Below are positions 8,105 through 16,582 of a stretch of DNA of 64,000 nt, one piece after another; the stretch's first letter is position 1; each line of letters opens with the position of its first letter. The notes under the pieces are model-generated. The model saw nothing but the letters and a program-made list of their open reading frames with translations, had not been told where the DNA came from and did not search any database. Source of the DNA: Actinomycetota bacterium (GTDB taxonomy: Bacteria > Actinomycetota > Actinomycetes > Actinomycetales > Microbacteriaceae); contig JAIUOH010000004.1 in the NCBI GenBank assembly GCA_020161315.1, positions 1-64,000 on the forward strand. The letters are read 5' to 3'. Position numbers and translations under genes: made by a program.

Positions 8105-9820
8105 CTATGCCTCGCGGCGGGCTTCACCTTGCCCGGCGGCCGAGGTGGCGTCAGCTGCGGTAGCCACCGGGATCGATCCGGTGTCGACGCTCAGCGCGAC
8201 CGACTCGCCGATCTGCTCGATTGTGCCGGTGCGGGGCGAGCGCTTGCCCGCCATGCGCTGTGCGTTGTTCTTGGTGCCGAGCGGAATGTTCGGCAAGAAG
8301 ATCACGGCGATAATTGCGATCGCGGCAACCGGAGCGACCGAGAGAAACACGTCGCCGATCGCGTGCCCATACGAGGCCTCGACCACTACGCGCAGCGCGG
8401 GATCCAACTCTGAAACCTTTGGAATCGTGCCGCTCTTGAGTGCCTCGGCCCCGGCCAATGCAGCCGGGTTTGTGGCGGCGAGTTCGGTGAGCCCTTCAGT
8501 CATCAGTTCGGTGACGCGGTGACCTAGCACGGTGCCCATCACCGACATGCCGGCGCTACCGCCGAGCGTGCGGAAGAACGTGACCGCGCTCGACGCGGCA
8601 CCCATCTGCGTGGGGGGCACCGTGTTCTGTACCACCAGCACGAGGTTCTGCATCGTCATGCCGATGCCGCAACCCATGATGAACATCGAGACGCCCACGT
8701 ACCAGAACGAGGTGTCGTAGCGAATCTGCCCCATGAGTGCGATGCCGACGAGCAGCGCGATGGATCCCGCGACCACGAAGGCCTTCCACTTGTTGAAGCG
8801 GCTGATCAGCTGCCCAACGATTGTTGACGAACCGAGCACGCCCGCCATCATTGGTAGCGTCAGCAGGCTCGATTCGATCACGCTGCGGCCGCGGGCAATC
8901 TGCATATACTGCCCGAGGTATACAACGGTGGCGAACATCGCGATTCCGACGGCGACGCTCGCGACGACCGACATTGTGAAGGTTGCATTCTTGAAGAGGG
9001 TGAGTGGGATCAGCGGCTCTTCCGCGCGCAGCTCAACGAACACGGCGATGATCAGCAGCGCGACGCCAGCCCCGACCATCAGTGCGGTCTGCCACGATGC
9101 CCAGTCAAAGTCGCTGCCAACCAGGGTGATCCAGATGAGCAGGCTCGAGAAGCCAGCCGAGATCAGCACCGCGCCAGCGTAGTCGAGCTTGACCTTGCGT
9201 TTGGTGGTGGTGAGGTGCAGGGTGAGCTGCAGCATGATGAGAGCGACGACGGCGAAGGGCACGGCGACGTAGAAGTTCCAGCGCCAGCCGATGGTGTCGG
9301 TGAAGAGGCCGCCGATGAGCGGGCCGCCGACGGTTGCGACCGCCATGATCGCGCCCATGATGCCCATGTACTTGCCACGCTCGAGCGGGCTCAAGATCTC
9401 GGCGAGCACGATCTGGCCGAGCACGCCGAGGCCACCGACGCCGAGGCCCTGCACGGTGCGGAATGAGATGAGCCACGTCGCATCGTGTGCCATGCCGGCG
9501 AAGATCGAGCCGAGGGTGAAGATGATCAGCGCGAGTTGCAGCAGCACCTTCTTGTTGGTGAGATCGGCGAGTTTGCCCCAGATGGGGGTCGAAATCGCAG
9601 AGGCGAGTGAGGTTGCCATGACCACCCAGGTGAAGGTCGCCTGCGTGCCGCCGATGTCGGCGATGATGCGCGGCATCGAGGTGCCGACGACGTTCATCGC
9701 GAGCATTGAGACGAAGGTGCTCATGAAGATGCCGGCGAGCGCCCAGTTCTTGGCGCGGCCGCTGAGAGCGAGAGGAACAGTGCCGGTCTTCGTGGTTGGT
9801 GCTGAGGTGGGTTGACTCAT
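8105..9820 (-). CDS. MFS multidrug exporter, DHA2 (EmrB/QacA) family
   Basis: A 571-residue drug:proton antiporter with about 14 hydrophobic segments, the usual DHA2 length. The motif-A-like loop GKLADLTNKKVLLQ follows the second helix, and an RTVQGLGVGGLG helix matches the family's motif C region. I start at the ATG at 9820 (MSQPTS), since a longer reading to 9949 would begin inside the promoter. It is co-transcribed with the downstream marR gene. A drug-resistance or detoxification role is inferred; the substrate cannot be read from sequence. Confidence 0.85.
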   Translation of the reverse strand: MSQPTSAPTTKTGTVPLALSGRAKNWALAGIFMSTFVSMLAMNVVGTSMPRIIADIGGTQATFTWVVMATSLASAISTPIWGKLADLTNKKVLLQLALIIFTLGSIFAGMAHDATWLISFRTVQGLGVGGLGVLGQIVLAEILSPLERGKYMGIMGAIMAVATVGGPLIGGLFTDTIGWRWNFYVAVPFAVVALIMLQLTLHLTTTKRKVKLDYAGAVLISAGFSSLLIWITLVGSDFDWASWQTALMVGAGVALLIIAVFVELRAEEPLIPLTLFKNATFTMSVVASVAVGIAMFATVVYLGQYMQIARGRSVIESSLLTLPMMAGVLGSSTIVGQLISRFNKWKAFVVAGSIALLVGIALMGQIRYDTSFWYVGVSMFIMGCGIGMTMQNLVLVVQNTVPPTQMGAASSAVTFFRTLGGSAGMSVMGTVLGHRVTELMTEGLTELAATNPAALAGAEALKSGTIPKVSELDPALRVVVEASYGHAIGDVFLSVAPVAAIAIIAVIFLPNIPLGTKNNAQRMAGKRSPRTGTIEQIGESVALSVDTGSIPVATAADATSAAGQGEARREA

Positions 9821-9906
9821 GTTGCGCAGTGGTGCCTTTGTTGCTTGGGGCGAGGATCGCGGCGCGTCACGAGGGCTCGAATGCATCGGCCCGGCGCGCC
9901 AAATAA

Positions 9907-9950
9907 GTTGACGACGATCAACTATATGTGATTGGTTGATTTTCGTCAAC
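9907..9950 (-). promoter_or_regulatory. MFS-marR promoter with two MarR operators
   Basis: The minus strand reads TTGACG (-35, 9944-9949), a 17-base spacer and TATAGT (-10, 9921-9926). Two identical-arm palindromes GTTGA-N6-TCAAC lie at 9907-9922 and 9935-9950, 28 bases apart. One covers the -10 and the other the -35, as expected for repression by the MarR protein of the same operon. Confidence 0.8.
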
Positions 9951-10186
9951 TAAATGTGTGTTGGTGAGGTTGGTGCTGGGACCCCCTCGTGCATCTCCTT
10001 CTCGCGCAAGTCGTCGCAAATGGGGCTGTCGCGAGGTTCGAGACCCCACTTTGAGACGACTTGCGGGGGAGGAGGGTGTGGGGAGCGGCGTGTAGCGTGA
10101 GGGAGAGGGCCCGCGCGGGCGGGGCGTCTCGAGGGCAAAGCGTCTCGCGGGGGTCAGCGACGCGTGGGAGATGCGAGAATAGAGGC
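9951..10186. other. Gap upstream of purK with a long inverted repeat
   Basis: No gene is seen. The gap holds a long inverted repeat: CGCAAGTCGTC at 10005-10015 pairs with GACGACTTGCG at 10055-10065, and the inner bases pair further with small mismatches (AAATGGGG / CCCCACTTT). Around it the sequence is plain GC-rich spacer. Confidence 0.6.
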
Positions 10187-11341
10187 ATGGCTCTCGGAGA
10201 CGGCTCAGGCATCATTCGCATCGGCGTTATCGGGGGCGGGCAGCTCGCGCGCATGATGGTGCCACCGGCGGTGCACCTCGGCCTGCGCATCAGTGTGCTC
10301 GCCGAGGCCGAGGGATCGAGTGCCGAGCGCGCCGCAGACCGTGTGGGCGACTACCGTGACCCCGAGACGGTGTTCTCATTTGCTGAGACCGTCGACGTCG
10401 TGACCTTCGACCACGAGCACGTGCCGCCGAGCATTCTGCGCGAGCTCGAGTCACGCGGCGTGAGCGTGCATCCGCGCCCCGATGCGCTGCAGTTTGCCCA
10501 AGACAAGATCTTGATGCGCGAGAAGCTCACCGAACTCGGTGTGCCCGTGCCCGCCTGGGCGGCTGTCGCGAACGAGCAAGAGCTGCAGGAGTTCATCGAT
10601 GCGCACGGCGGCCGCGCAGTCGCGAAGACCGCACGCGGTGGCTACGACGGCAAGGGTGTGCGCGTCATCTCGAGCGCCAGCGAGGTGCGTGACTGGTTCA
10701 CCGCGCTTGCAGAGGACGGCCGCGGGGGAGCGCTGCTCGTCGAAGAGCTGGTCGACTTTGTGCGCGAGCTGTCACAGCTAGTCGCCCGCCGCCCGAGCGG
10801 CGAGGTGCGGGCCTGGCCCGTGGTCGAGACGATTCAGAAAGACGGCGTCTGCGCTGAGGTGCTCGCACCCGCACCCGTGCAGCACGAAGAGACGCTCGGC
10901 GACGCCGCTCGCATTGGTCTTACCGTTGCCGAGGGCGTCGGCGTGACCGGCGTGCTCGCGGTCGAGATGTTCGAGACCGCCGACGGTCGCGTGCTCGTGA
11001 ACGAGCTCGCGATGCGCCCGCACAACTCGGGCCACTTCTCGATCGAGGGCTCGGTCACGAGCCAGTTCGAGCAGCACCTGCGCGCCGTCGCAGACCTGCC
11101 GCTCGGCGACACCGCGATGACCGCACCCGCTGCCGTCATGGTGAACGTGCTCGGCGGCCCCGCAGAGGGCCCGATGCCGGTGCGTTACGACGAGGTGCTC
11201 GCGAAGCACCCGCGCGCGAAGGTGCACAGCTACGACAAACTGCCACGGCCCGGCCGCAAGGTTGGTCACGTCACCGTTACCGGCGAGGATCTCGCGTCGA
11301 CGCTCGCCGAGGCTCGCGCCGCTGCGGCGCTCTTCGACTGA
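10187..11341 (+). CDS. purK: 5-(carboxyamino)imidazole ribonucleotide synthase PurK
   Basis: A 384-residue ATP-grasp enzyme of purine synthesis that carboxylates AIR to N5-CAIR using ATP and bicarbonate. The nucleotide-binding start IGVIGGGQLARMM, the ATP-grasp stretch AKTARGGYDGKGV and the C-terminal NELAMRPHNSGHFSIEG are characteristic. I start at the ATG at 10187, where PurK homology begins; the longer open frame is Arg/Gly-rich with no similarity. purE follows 67 bases downstream, the usual pairing of the two enzymes that act in sequence. Confidence 0.93.
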   Translation: MALGDGSGIIRIGVIGGGQLARMMVPPAVHLGLRISVLAEAEGSSAERAADRVGDYRDPETVFSFAETVDVVTFDHEHVPPSILRELESRGVSVHPRPDALQFAQDKILMREKLTELGVPVPAWAAVANEQELQEFIDAHGGRAVAKTARGGYDGKGVRVISSASEVRDWFTALAEDGRGGALLVEELVDFVRELSQLVARRPSGEVRAWPVVETIQKDGVCAEVLAPAPVQHEETLGDAARIGLTVAEGVGVTGVLAVEMFETADGRVLVNELAMRPHNSGHFSIEGSVTSQFEQHLRAVADLPLGDTAMTAPAAVMVNVLGGPAEGPMPVRYDEVLAKHPRAKVHSYDKLPRPGRKVGHVTVTGEDLASTLAEARAAAALFD

Positions 11342-11395
11342 TCCCACGCTGTTACTCACCCGACGCGGGCGACCGTGACGGAGCCCGCCAGCAAG

Positions 11396-11401
11396 TAACA
11401 T
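11396..11401 (+). promoter_or_regulatory. Possible leaderless -10 box of purE
   Basis: TAACAT ends seven bases before the purE ATG, and no ribosome site is present. This fits a purE transcript starting at or near its ATG in addition to read-through from purK. No convincing -35 was found. Confidence 0.35.
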
Positions 11402-11408
11402 TGACCCC

Positions 11409-11921
11409 ATGAGCGATGGTACAAACGCAGGGCCACTTGTCGGCGTAATCATGGGCAGCGACAGCGACTTCTCGGTGATGAGCGACGCGGTGCAGGTGCT
11501 GCGCGAGTTTGGCATCACCCACGAGGTCGAGGTCGTGAGCGCTCACCGCACCCCCGACAAGATGGTGGCCTACGCGCGCGGTGCTGCCGAGCGTGGCATG
11601 AAGGTGATCATCGCGGGTGCCGGCGGTGCCGCGCACCTGCCCGGCATGGTCGCCTCGATGACCACGCTGCCGGTGGTTGGTGTGCCGGTTCCGCTTGCAA
11701 AGCTTGATGGCCTCGATTCGCTGCTCTCGATCGTGCAGATGCCCGGCGGCATTCCGGTTGCGACGGTCAGCATCGGCGGTGCGAAGAACGCTGGTTTGCT
11801 CGCGGCGAGGATCATCGGATCGTTCGACCCGCAGCTCTCTGCAGCACTCGACGCCTATGCGAAAGATCTCGAGGCTCAGGTCGAGGCGAAGAACGCGGCG
11901 CTGAAGGCGAAGCTCGACTAA
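11409..11921 (+). CDS. purE: N5-carboxyaminoimidazole ribonucleotide mutase PurE
   Basis: A 170-residue class I PurE that converts N5-CAIR to CAIR. The family motifs are all present: [13 protein letters not shown] at the start, [12 protein letters not shown] with the catalytic His, [12 protein letters not shown], and [31 protein letters not shown]. Length is typical. It follows purK. A Lys/Ala-rich helix forms the C-terminus. A palindromic element just after the stop separates it from the convergent glycosyltransferase gene. Confidence 0.94.
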   Translation: MSDGTNAGPLVGVIMGSDSDFSVMSDAVQVLREFGITHEVEVVSAHRTPDKMVAYARGAAERGMKVIIAGAGGAAHLPGMVASMTTLPVVGVPVPLAKLDGLDSLLSIVQMPGGIPVATVSIGGAKNAGLLAARIIGSFDPQLSAALDAYAKDLEAQVEAKNAALKAKLD

Positions 11922-11931
11922 GAGGGCGCAG

Positions 11932-11960
11932 GCGCTCATCTCGACAGGCTCGATGAGCGC
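11932..11960. repeat. Palindromic element between convergent genes
   Basis: GCGCTCATC (11932-11940), an 11-base centre TCGACAGGCTC, then GATGAGCGC (11952-11960): a perfect 9-base stem. It lies between the stops of purE and the convergent glycosyltransferase and could act as a two-way terminator. The same core recurs elsewhere in the window. Confidence 0.7.
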
Positions 11961-11966
11961 AGACGG

Positions 11967-13049
11967 CTACATGTTGGCGTGGATCTCCCACAGCTGCCAC
12001 GCGGTGCTGTGCCAGCCGTAGGTGCGGCTGCGATCCTCGGCAAAAATGCGCAAGCGTGACAGCTCGGGTGCGCCGGCCTCGCTCGTAAGCCGCTCAAGCG
12101 TCGCCGCAAACTCGGCCTCGCTGGGGGCCGCGACAGCTGCATCGAGCGCGATCTCTGCCGCTGCTTCACACTCACCGTGCAGCACGGGCACCCCGGCCGA
12201 GAGTGCTCCAAGCACCTCGTAGCCGGCGCCAAGCGCGCGCTGCGGCAGAGCGAGTAGCATCGCGCCCGAAAGAATCGCACCCACCTCTGAGAGGTGCTCT
12301 ACCTGCACCACGCGCACGCGGGCCTGCAGCGACTCGCGCACCGGCGGCAGCGCCTCGGCGCCGAGGTGAATCACCACGAGCGGCGGCAGTGCGGGGTTTG
12401 CCTCCATCGCGTTTAGCAACCAGTCGAGGCGGCCGTTTGCGCCGGGCATAGCCGTCGTGGCCACGTATTGGGTGGGAAGCGAAAGCGCCGCGCGCGTGCC
12501 CGCCGACTCCGCGTTCTGTAGGTACTCGACGGGAGTCGCCAGCGGCAGCACCTGCACGTCGACGCCGAACAGGTCGCGCACTTCTTCGGCCACCACGTGC
12601 GTGGGCGCGAGCAGCACGTCGGCCAAGCGCGCGGCGCGCTTCACAAAGGCGCGGTAGGTCTTCGCGTGCGAGGTGCCCATGAGTTCGGGTGCGCTCCACG
12701 CCAGGGTGTGGGGAATATAGACCGTGGTCTGCGAGCCGTCGTCTTCGGTGCGAGAGCGCAGCGGCACCATCGGGGTGTTCGAATGCACGAACTCGCCGTC
12801 GAGGGGCCGGGCGGTCGCGCCGGTGCGCCAGAGAATGGGCAGCGAGCCCGTGTTCATTGGCACTGCCTCGGCGCTCGCTCGGGCAGAGCTAAACGTTGGC
12901 GGCACTGCGTCTCGGGCTACGAGCAGTCGTGACGAGCAGCCGCGAGGTGCGGTGCCGGCGAGTGCCTCGGTGAGGCTGCGGGCCGCTGAGGCCTGTGTGC
13001 GTGCTTCGAAATCCGGAAACGGCTCTCCGATGAGGGTGAGTGTAGCCAC
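11967..13049 (-). CDS. Glycosyltransferase, GT-B fold
   Basis: A 360-residue cytoplasmic protein. The N-terminal half is a poorly conserved acceptor domain. The C-terminal half has the GT4-like donor domain, with the stretch ILSGAMLLALPQRALGAGYEVLGALSAGVPVL around residues 265-297, where family-4 enzymes carry the nucleotide-sugar loop. The usual E-x7-E pair is not obvious. The start is a GTG with an AGGAGG site very close by. It converges on purE and diverges from galE. The sugar and acceptor are unknown; a cell-surface glycan role is inferred from the neighbourhood. Confidence 0.65.
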   Translation of the reverse strand: MATLTLIGEPFPDFEARTQASAARSLTEALAGTAPRGCSSRLLVARDAVPPTFSSARASAEAVPMNTGSLPILWRTGATARPLDGEFVHSNTPMVPLRSRTEDDGSQTTVYIPHTLAWSAPELMGTSHAKTYRAFVKRAARLADVLLAPTHVVAEEVRDLFGVDVQVLPLATPVEYLQNAESAGTRAALSLPTQYVATTAMPGANGRLDWLLNAMEANPALPPLVVIHLGAEALPPVRESLQARVRVVQVEHLSEVGAILSGAMLLALPQRALGAGYEVLGALSAGVPVLHGECEAAAEIALDAAVAAPSEAEFAATLERLTSEAGAPELSRLRIFAEDRSRTYGWHSTAWQLWEIHANM

Positions 13050-13098
13050 GACCCTCCTTCGAATGTTGATGCGAAACAGTCAGATGAGATTAGTCTAC

Positions 13099-13117
13099 GC
13101 GTCAGAAATCCTGACGC
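13099..13117. promoter_or_regulatory. Palindrome in the glycosyltransferase/galE divergent region
   Basis: GCGTCAG-AAATC-CTGACGC, perfect 7-base arms, next to a TAGACT box (minus strand, 13092-13097) that could be the glycosyltransferase -10. It is a candidate operator for an unknown regulator. The remaining gap up to galE holds nothing else I can assign. Confidence 0.4.
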
Positions 13118-13237
13118 CTGACGAAAAGGTGAGAGTAGGGCCCCGGCCGCACCCAGTGAACGCTTTTTGCGTGATCTGCACGGCCCCCTCGGCGGTTTAC
13201 CAGCACTCTCACCAGGCGACCTCTTACGCTTGAACCC

Positions 13238-14251
13238 ATGCGTGTTCTTCTCACCGGCGGCGCCGGTTATATCGGCTCACACACCGCGCTTGTGCTGCTC
13301 GAGCACGGGCATGAGGTGCTGGTGCTCGATGACTTCTCGAACAGCAGCATTGAGGCAATTCGCAGGGTCGAGCAGCTCGCCAGCGCCAGCATCGCGGTAG
13401 TGCGGGCTGATCTCGCCGATCTCGAGGCGGCGCGCACCGCACTCGAGGGCGAGAGGTTCGATGCGGTGATCCACCTCGCTGGGTTGAAAGCCGTGGGCGA
13501 GTCGACCGAGCAACCCACGCGCTACTACCGCACCAACTTGGTTTCGACCCTGAACCTGCTCGAGATGATGCGTGAACGCGCGGTGACTAGCCTCGTGTTC
13601 AGCTCGAGCGCGACGGTCTATGGCACGCCGCAGACTCGCACACTTGCCGAGGATCACCCGGTCGGGCAGGGCATCACCAACCCGTATGGGTTTACGAAGG
13701 CGATGAACGAGCAGATCATTCGCGACGCCCAGGCCGCGTGGCCCGAGTTCGGCGCTGTGCTGCTGCGCTACTTCAATCCAGTGGGCGCGCACCCGTCGGG
13801 CCGCATCGGCGAAGACCCGAGCGGCATTCCGAACAACCTCATGCCCTTCATTTCGCAGGTGGCCGTCGGTCGCCGCGAGAAGCTCATGGTGTTTGGCAGC
13901 GACTACCCGACCGTCGACGGCACCGGCGTGCGCGACTACATTCACGTGATGGATCTGGCCGAGGGCCACGTTGCCGCGCTTGAGCACATTGCTGCGGGCG
14001 TTGCCGCGTACAACCTCGGTACGGGGCGAGGATCGAGCGTGCTCGAGGTCGTGCGTGCCTTCGAGGGCGCGACAGGCATCGCCGTGCCCTACGAGATCGT
14101 CGCCGCCCGCGCTGGTGATCTTGCAGAGGCTGTGGCTGATCCTCGTCTGGCAAATAACGAGCTCGGCTGGCAGGCGAGCCGCAGTCTCGACGAGGCGTGC
14201 CGTGACAGCTGGGCCTGGCAGTCGGCAAACCCGAGCGGATTTGACGCATGA
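13238..14251 (+). CDS. galE: UDP-glucose 4-epimerase GalE
   Basis: A 337-residue extended short-chain dehydrogenase that interconverts UDP-glucose and UDP-galactose with bound NAD. The cofactor motif TGGAGYIG is at residues 6-13, the catalytic Ser/Thr region is FSSSATVYG and the catalytic pair is YGFTK. GalE-specific stretches include LRYFNPVGAHPSG and DGTGVRDYIHVMDLAEGH. It overlaps the LCP gene by four bases, so UDP-galactose supply and glycopolymer ligation look co-expressed. A TACGCT box seven bases before the ATG suggests a leaderless transcript. Confidence 0.93.
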   Translation: MRVLLTGGAGYIGSHTALVLLEHGHEVLVLDDFSNSSIEAIRRVEQLASASIAVVRADLADLEAARTALEGERFDAVIHLAGLKAVGESTEQPTRYYRTNLVSTLNLLEMMRERAVTSLVFSSSATVYGTPQTRTLAEDHPVGQGITNPYGFTKAMNEQIIRDAQAAWPEFGAVLLRYFNPVGAHPSGRIGEDPSGIPNNLMPFISQVAVGRREKLMVFGSDYPTVDGTGVRDYIHVMDLAEGHVAALEHIAAGVAAYNLGTGRGSSVLEVVRAFEGATGIAVPYEIVAARAGDLAEAVADPRLANNELGWQASRSLDEACRDSWAWQSANPSGFDA

Positions 14252-15675
14252 GCCTCGATCTCGAGCGACCCATTCGCAACCCAGACACCGGCTCGGCGCC
14301 GCTCATGACAAAGCGGGCTCGCTGGCTCGTGGTGCTCGGCTTCTTGCTGCCGGGCAGTGCGCAGCTGCTGGCGGGCAACCGAAAGCTCGGTCGCTTTGGC
14401 TTGGCCGCGACTATCACCATGCTGGTCTTCGGAGTGCTGGTGCTTGTGGGCCTGCAGGCGGCGCGCGAATTTACTCTTTCGGTGTTTACGAATTCGCTCG
14501 TGCTGCTCGTGCTGCAGGGGCTGATTCTCGCGTATGCCGTGCTCTGGCTCGTGCTCGGGCTCGACACCCTGCGCCTCACAAAGCTCGTTCGCATCTCACC
14601 GAAGTGGCGGGTGCCAGTTGCGGTGCTTTCGGTACTGCTCACCTTTGCCCCCGTGCTCGGCGCGGGTTGGGCCGCGACCGCCGTGGGATCAGCACGAGGT
14701 GCGATCGGCGACATCTTTGGCGGCGGTGCGCCCGCGGTTGAACCTGTCGACGGGCGCTACAACATCTTATTGCTCGGCACCGACGCTGGCATCGACCGTG
14801 AGGGCATGCGGCCCGACAGCATCTCACTAGTGAGTGTTGACGCGGAAACTGGCCAGTCTGTAATCGTCGGTTTGCCACGCGAGCTGATCGAGATGCCGTT
14901 TCCTGAAGATTCGCCGATGTACCCGATCTTTCCAGAAGGGTTTTGTGTCGAACCTAACCTTTACGAGCCTGTCGATGGTGGCTATGACTGTTTTTCTACG
15001 GGCTATCTGAACGCGCTGTACACGGAGGTGGAAGTTTCAGGTTCGCCATCCTATGAGGGAATTTACCCTGATGCCGTGTCCCAAGGGTCAGAGCCTGGAA
15101 TCGAAGCAACGAAGGATGCGGTTGAGGGTGCTACTGGCCTGACCGTTCAGTTCTACGTGTTGATCGATATGCATGGTTTCTCAGCCCTGATCGATGCACT
15201 CGGCGGCGTGACCGTTGATGTGCAAGAAAGAGTGCCAGTGGGTGGTCGCGAAGATGAAGACACTGGTGAGTGGGTAGATGTGGCCTGGTACATCGAGCCC
15301 GGGGTGCAGACGCTCGACGGTGAGAACGCGCAGTGGTACGCGCGGTCACGTCACGGTTCAGACCGCGGTGACTATGCGCGCATGGATCGGCAGCGTGAGC
15401 TGCAGGCCGCGATTCTTGCGCAAATGAGCCCTGCTAACGTGCTTATGCGATTCCAAGAAATCGCAGCGGCCGGTGTAGACCTCGTAGCTACAGACATCCC
15501 AGAGTCGATGCTTGGGCGGTTTGTGACGCTTGCGGATAAAGCAAAAGCACACACTCCGGTGACAGTTCAGCTGACCCCGCCAGACATAGATCCCGAGTAT
15601 CCGGACTACTCAGTAATTCATCAACTTGTCGCGAATGGTGTTGTTGCCGCTTCTCCACCTCCCGAAGAGGGGTAG
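14248..15675 (+). CDS. LytR-CpsA-Psr family glycopolymer ligase
   Basis: A 475-residue membrane protein. Several hydrophobic segments occupy about residues 25-150, followed by an extracellular LCP domain starting at YNILLLGTDAG (about residue 171). Key family features are the Arg/Asp-rich sites MRPDSISLVSV and SRHGSDRGDYARMDRQRE, which bind the pyrophosphate of a polyprenyl-linked substrate. LCP enzymes attach wall teichoic acids, capsules or arabinogalactan-type polymers to peptidoglycan. A multi-helix N-terminus instead of a single anchor is seen in some actinobacterial members. The position in the sugar cluster suggests that it ligates the rhamnose-containing polymer made here. Confidence 0.88.
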   Translation: MSLDLERPIRNPDTGSAPLMTKRARWLVVLGFLLPGSAQLLAGNRKLGRFGLAATITMLVFGVLVLVGLQAAREFTLSVFTNSLVLLVLQGLILAYAVLWLVLGLDTLRLTKLVRISPKWRVPVAVLSVLLTFAPVLGAGWAATAVGSARGAIGDIFGGGAPAVEPVDGRYNILLLGTDAGIDREGMRPDSISLVSVDAETGQSVIVGLPRELIEMPFPEDSPMYPIFPEGFCVEPNLYEPVDGGYDCFSTGYLNALYTEVEVSGSPSYEGIYPDAVSQGSEPGIEATKDAVEGATGLTVQFYVLIDMHGFSALIDALGGVTVDVQERVPVGGREDEDTGEWVDVAWYIEPGVQTLDGENAQWYARSRHGSDRGDYARMDRQRELQAAILAQMSPANVLMRFQEIAAAGVDLVATDIPESMLGRFVTLADKAKAHTPVTVQLTPPDIDPEYPDYSVIHQLVANGVVAASPPPEEG

Positions 15676-15687
15676 CGACTGTGCGGC

Positions 15688-16551
15688 CTAGGGTTTGCCG
15701 GTGAGGCCCAGGCGGCCATCTCGCCAACCTCTGAGCGCATCACCAATGCCCATGGGCTTGCCGCGGCGCAAACGTCCGAGCCCTTCGCGCCCGACCCTGT
15801 AGGCGACTGCGCAGGCGCTGCGCAGCGCCCCGATGCCTGCCTTGCGCGCGAACAGCACCATGTTGCGCACCCCGAGATACATGGGGTGCGCTCCCGGCTG
15901 CTGGTAGGCGACCTCGTCAGGCACTATTAGGCAGTCGAGGCTTTGCCCGGCAAGCCGCCAACCGGTGTCGACGTCCTCAAAATAGAGAAAGTACTCTTCA
16001 GCGATCCAGTCGATGCGATCGAGCGCCTCAGCGGTGTACATCGCGATTGCGCCGTCGACCCACTCGACTGGATAGGGTGCGGTCGATCGTGGGGCGCTCA
16101 GATGAAATGCGCGACCGCCACGGGTCAGGCTGCCGCCGGCTGAGAAGACGCGCGAGCGATCTGACGCGAATTTCAGCAGAGGAGCTGCGCAACCCTCGCG
16201 GCCGTCGAGCGCGTCGAGCAGGTGCTCGGCAAGTCGGTCTGAGAACACCGCGTCGTGTGTGAGTACGAGCAGCGAGTCGCCCCGAAGTCGGCCGCGAGCC
16301 TCGTTGACCGCGGCGCCATAGCCTGGGTTATCAGGGCGGGAAATCAGCACGGTCCGATCGGCGAGGGGCATTGCGGTGAGATCAGCGTCTTTGAGGGTGC
16401 CGCCGTTGTCGACAATGAGCACCTGGCGTGCCTGTGAGGTTTGCGCATCGAGCTGTTCAAGCACCGCGCGCACGAGGTCGTGATCGCGATACGCGATGAC
16501 TAGGCCGATGTAACCGCGTTCGGAGGGCGGGTTCGAGGTGGTGCCGCTGAT
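15688..16551 (-). CDS. GT2 glycosyltransferase with probable ATC start
   Basis: A 287-residue family-2 glycosyltransferase of the rhamnosyltransferase (WbbL-like) type. It shows VLIVDNGGT, NPGYGAAVNEA, WVDGAIAMYTAEALDRI and EEYFLYFEDVDTGWRL. The first available ATG/GTG/TTG in frame is a GTG at 16473, but that would delete the conserved first strand GYIGLVIAYRDHDL that is encoded just upstream. The only start placing this strand in the protein behind a ribosome site is an ATC at 16551, six bases after AGGAG. I therefore annotate the ATC, a very rare initiator. It diverges from a GT4 gene. Confidence 0.7.
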   Translation of the reverse strand: MSGTTSNPPSERGYIGLVIAYRDHDLVRAVLEQLDAQTSQARQVLIVDNGGTLKDADLTAMPLADRTVLISRPDNPGYGAAVNEARGRLRGDSLLVLTHDAVFSDRLAEHLLDALDGREGCAAPLLKFASDRSRVFSAGGSLTRGGRAFHLSAPRSTAPYPVEWVDGAIAMYTAEALDRIDWIAEEYFLYFEDVDTGWRLAGQSLDCLIVPDEVAYQQPGAHPMYLGVRNMVLFARKAGIGALRSACAVAYRVGREGLGRLRRGKPMGIGDALRGWRDGRLGLTGKP

Positions 16552-16570
16552 GGTGAACTCCTGACCCGTC

Positions 16571-16576
16571 TAGACT
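16571..16576 (+). promoter_or_regulatory. Leaderless-type -10 box of the GT4 gene
   Basis: TAGACT ends six bases before the ATG at 16583, with no ribosome site between. It overlaps the perfect palindrome GTCTAGAC (16569-16576). The same TAGACT box recurs before several genes here. Confidence 0.5.
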
Positions 16577-16582
16577 AGAAAA

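Noticed and set aside
9821..9949. A longer N-terminus for the MFS exporter, starting at 9949
   Set aside because: That start would lie within the -35 box of the gene's own promoter; the extra residues are not conserved-looking.
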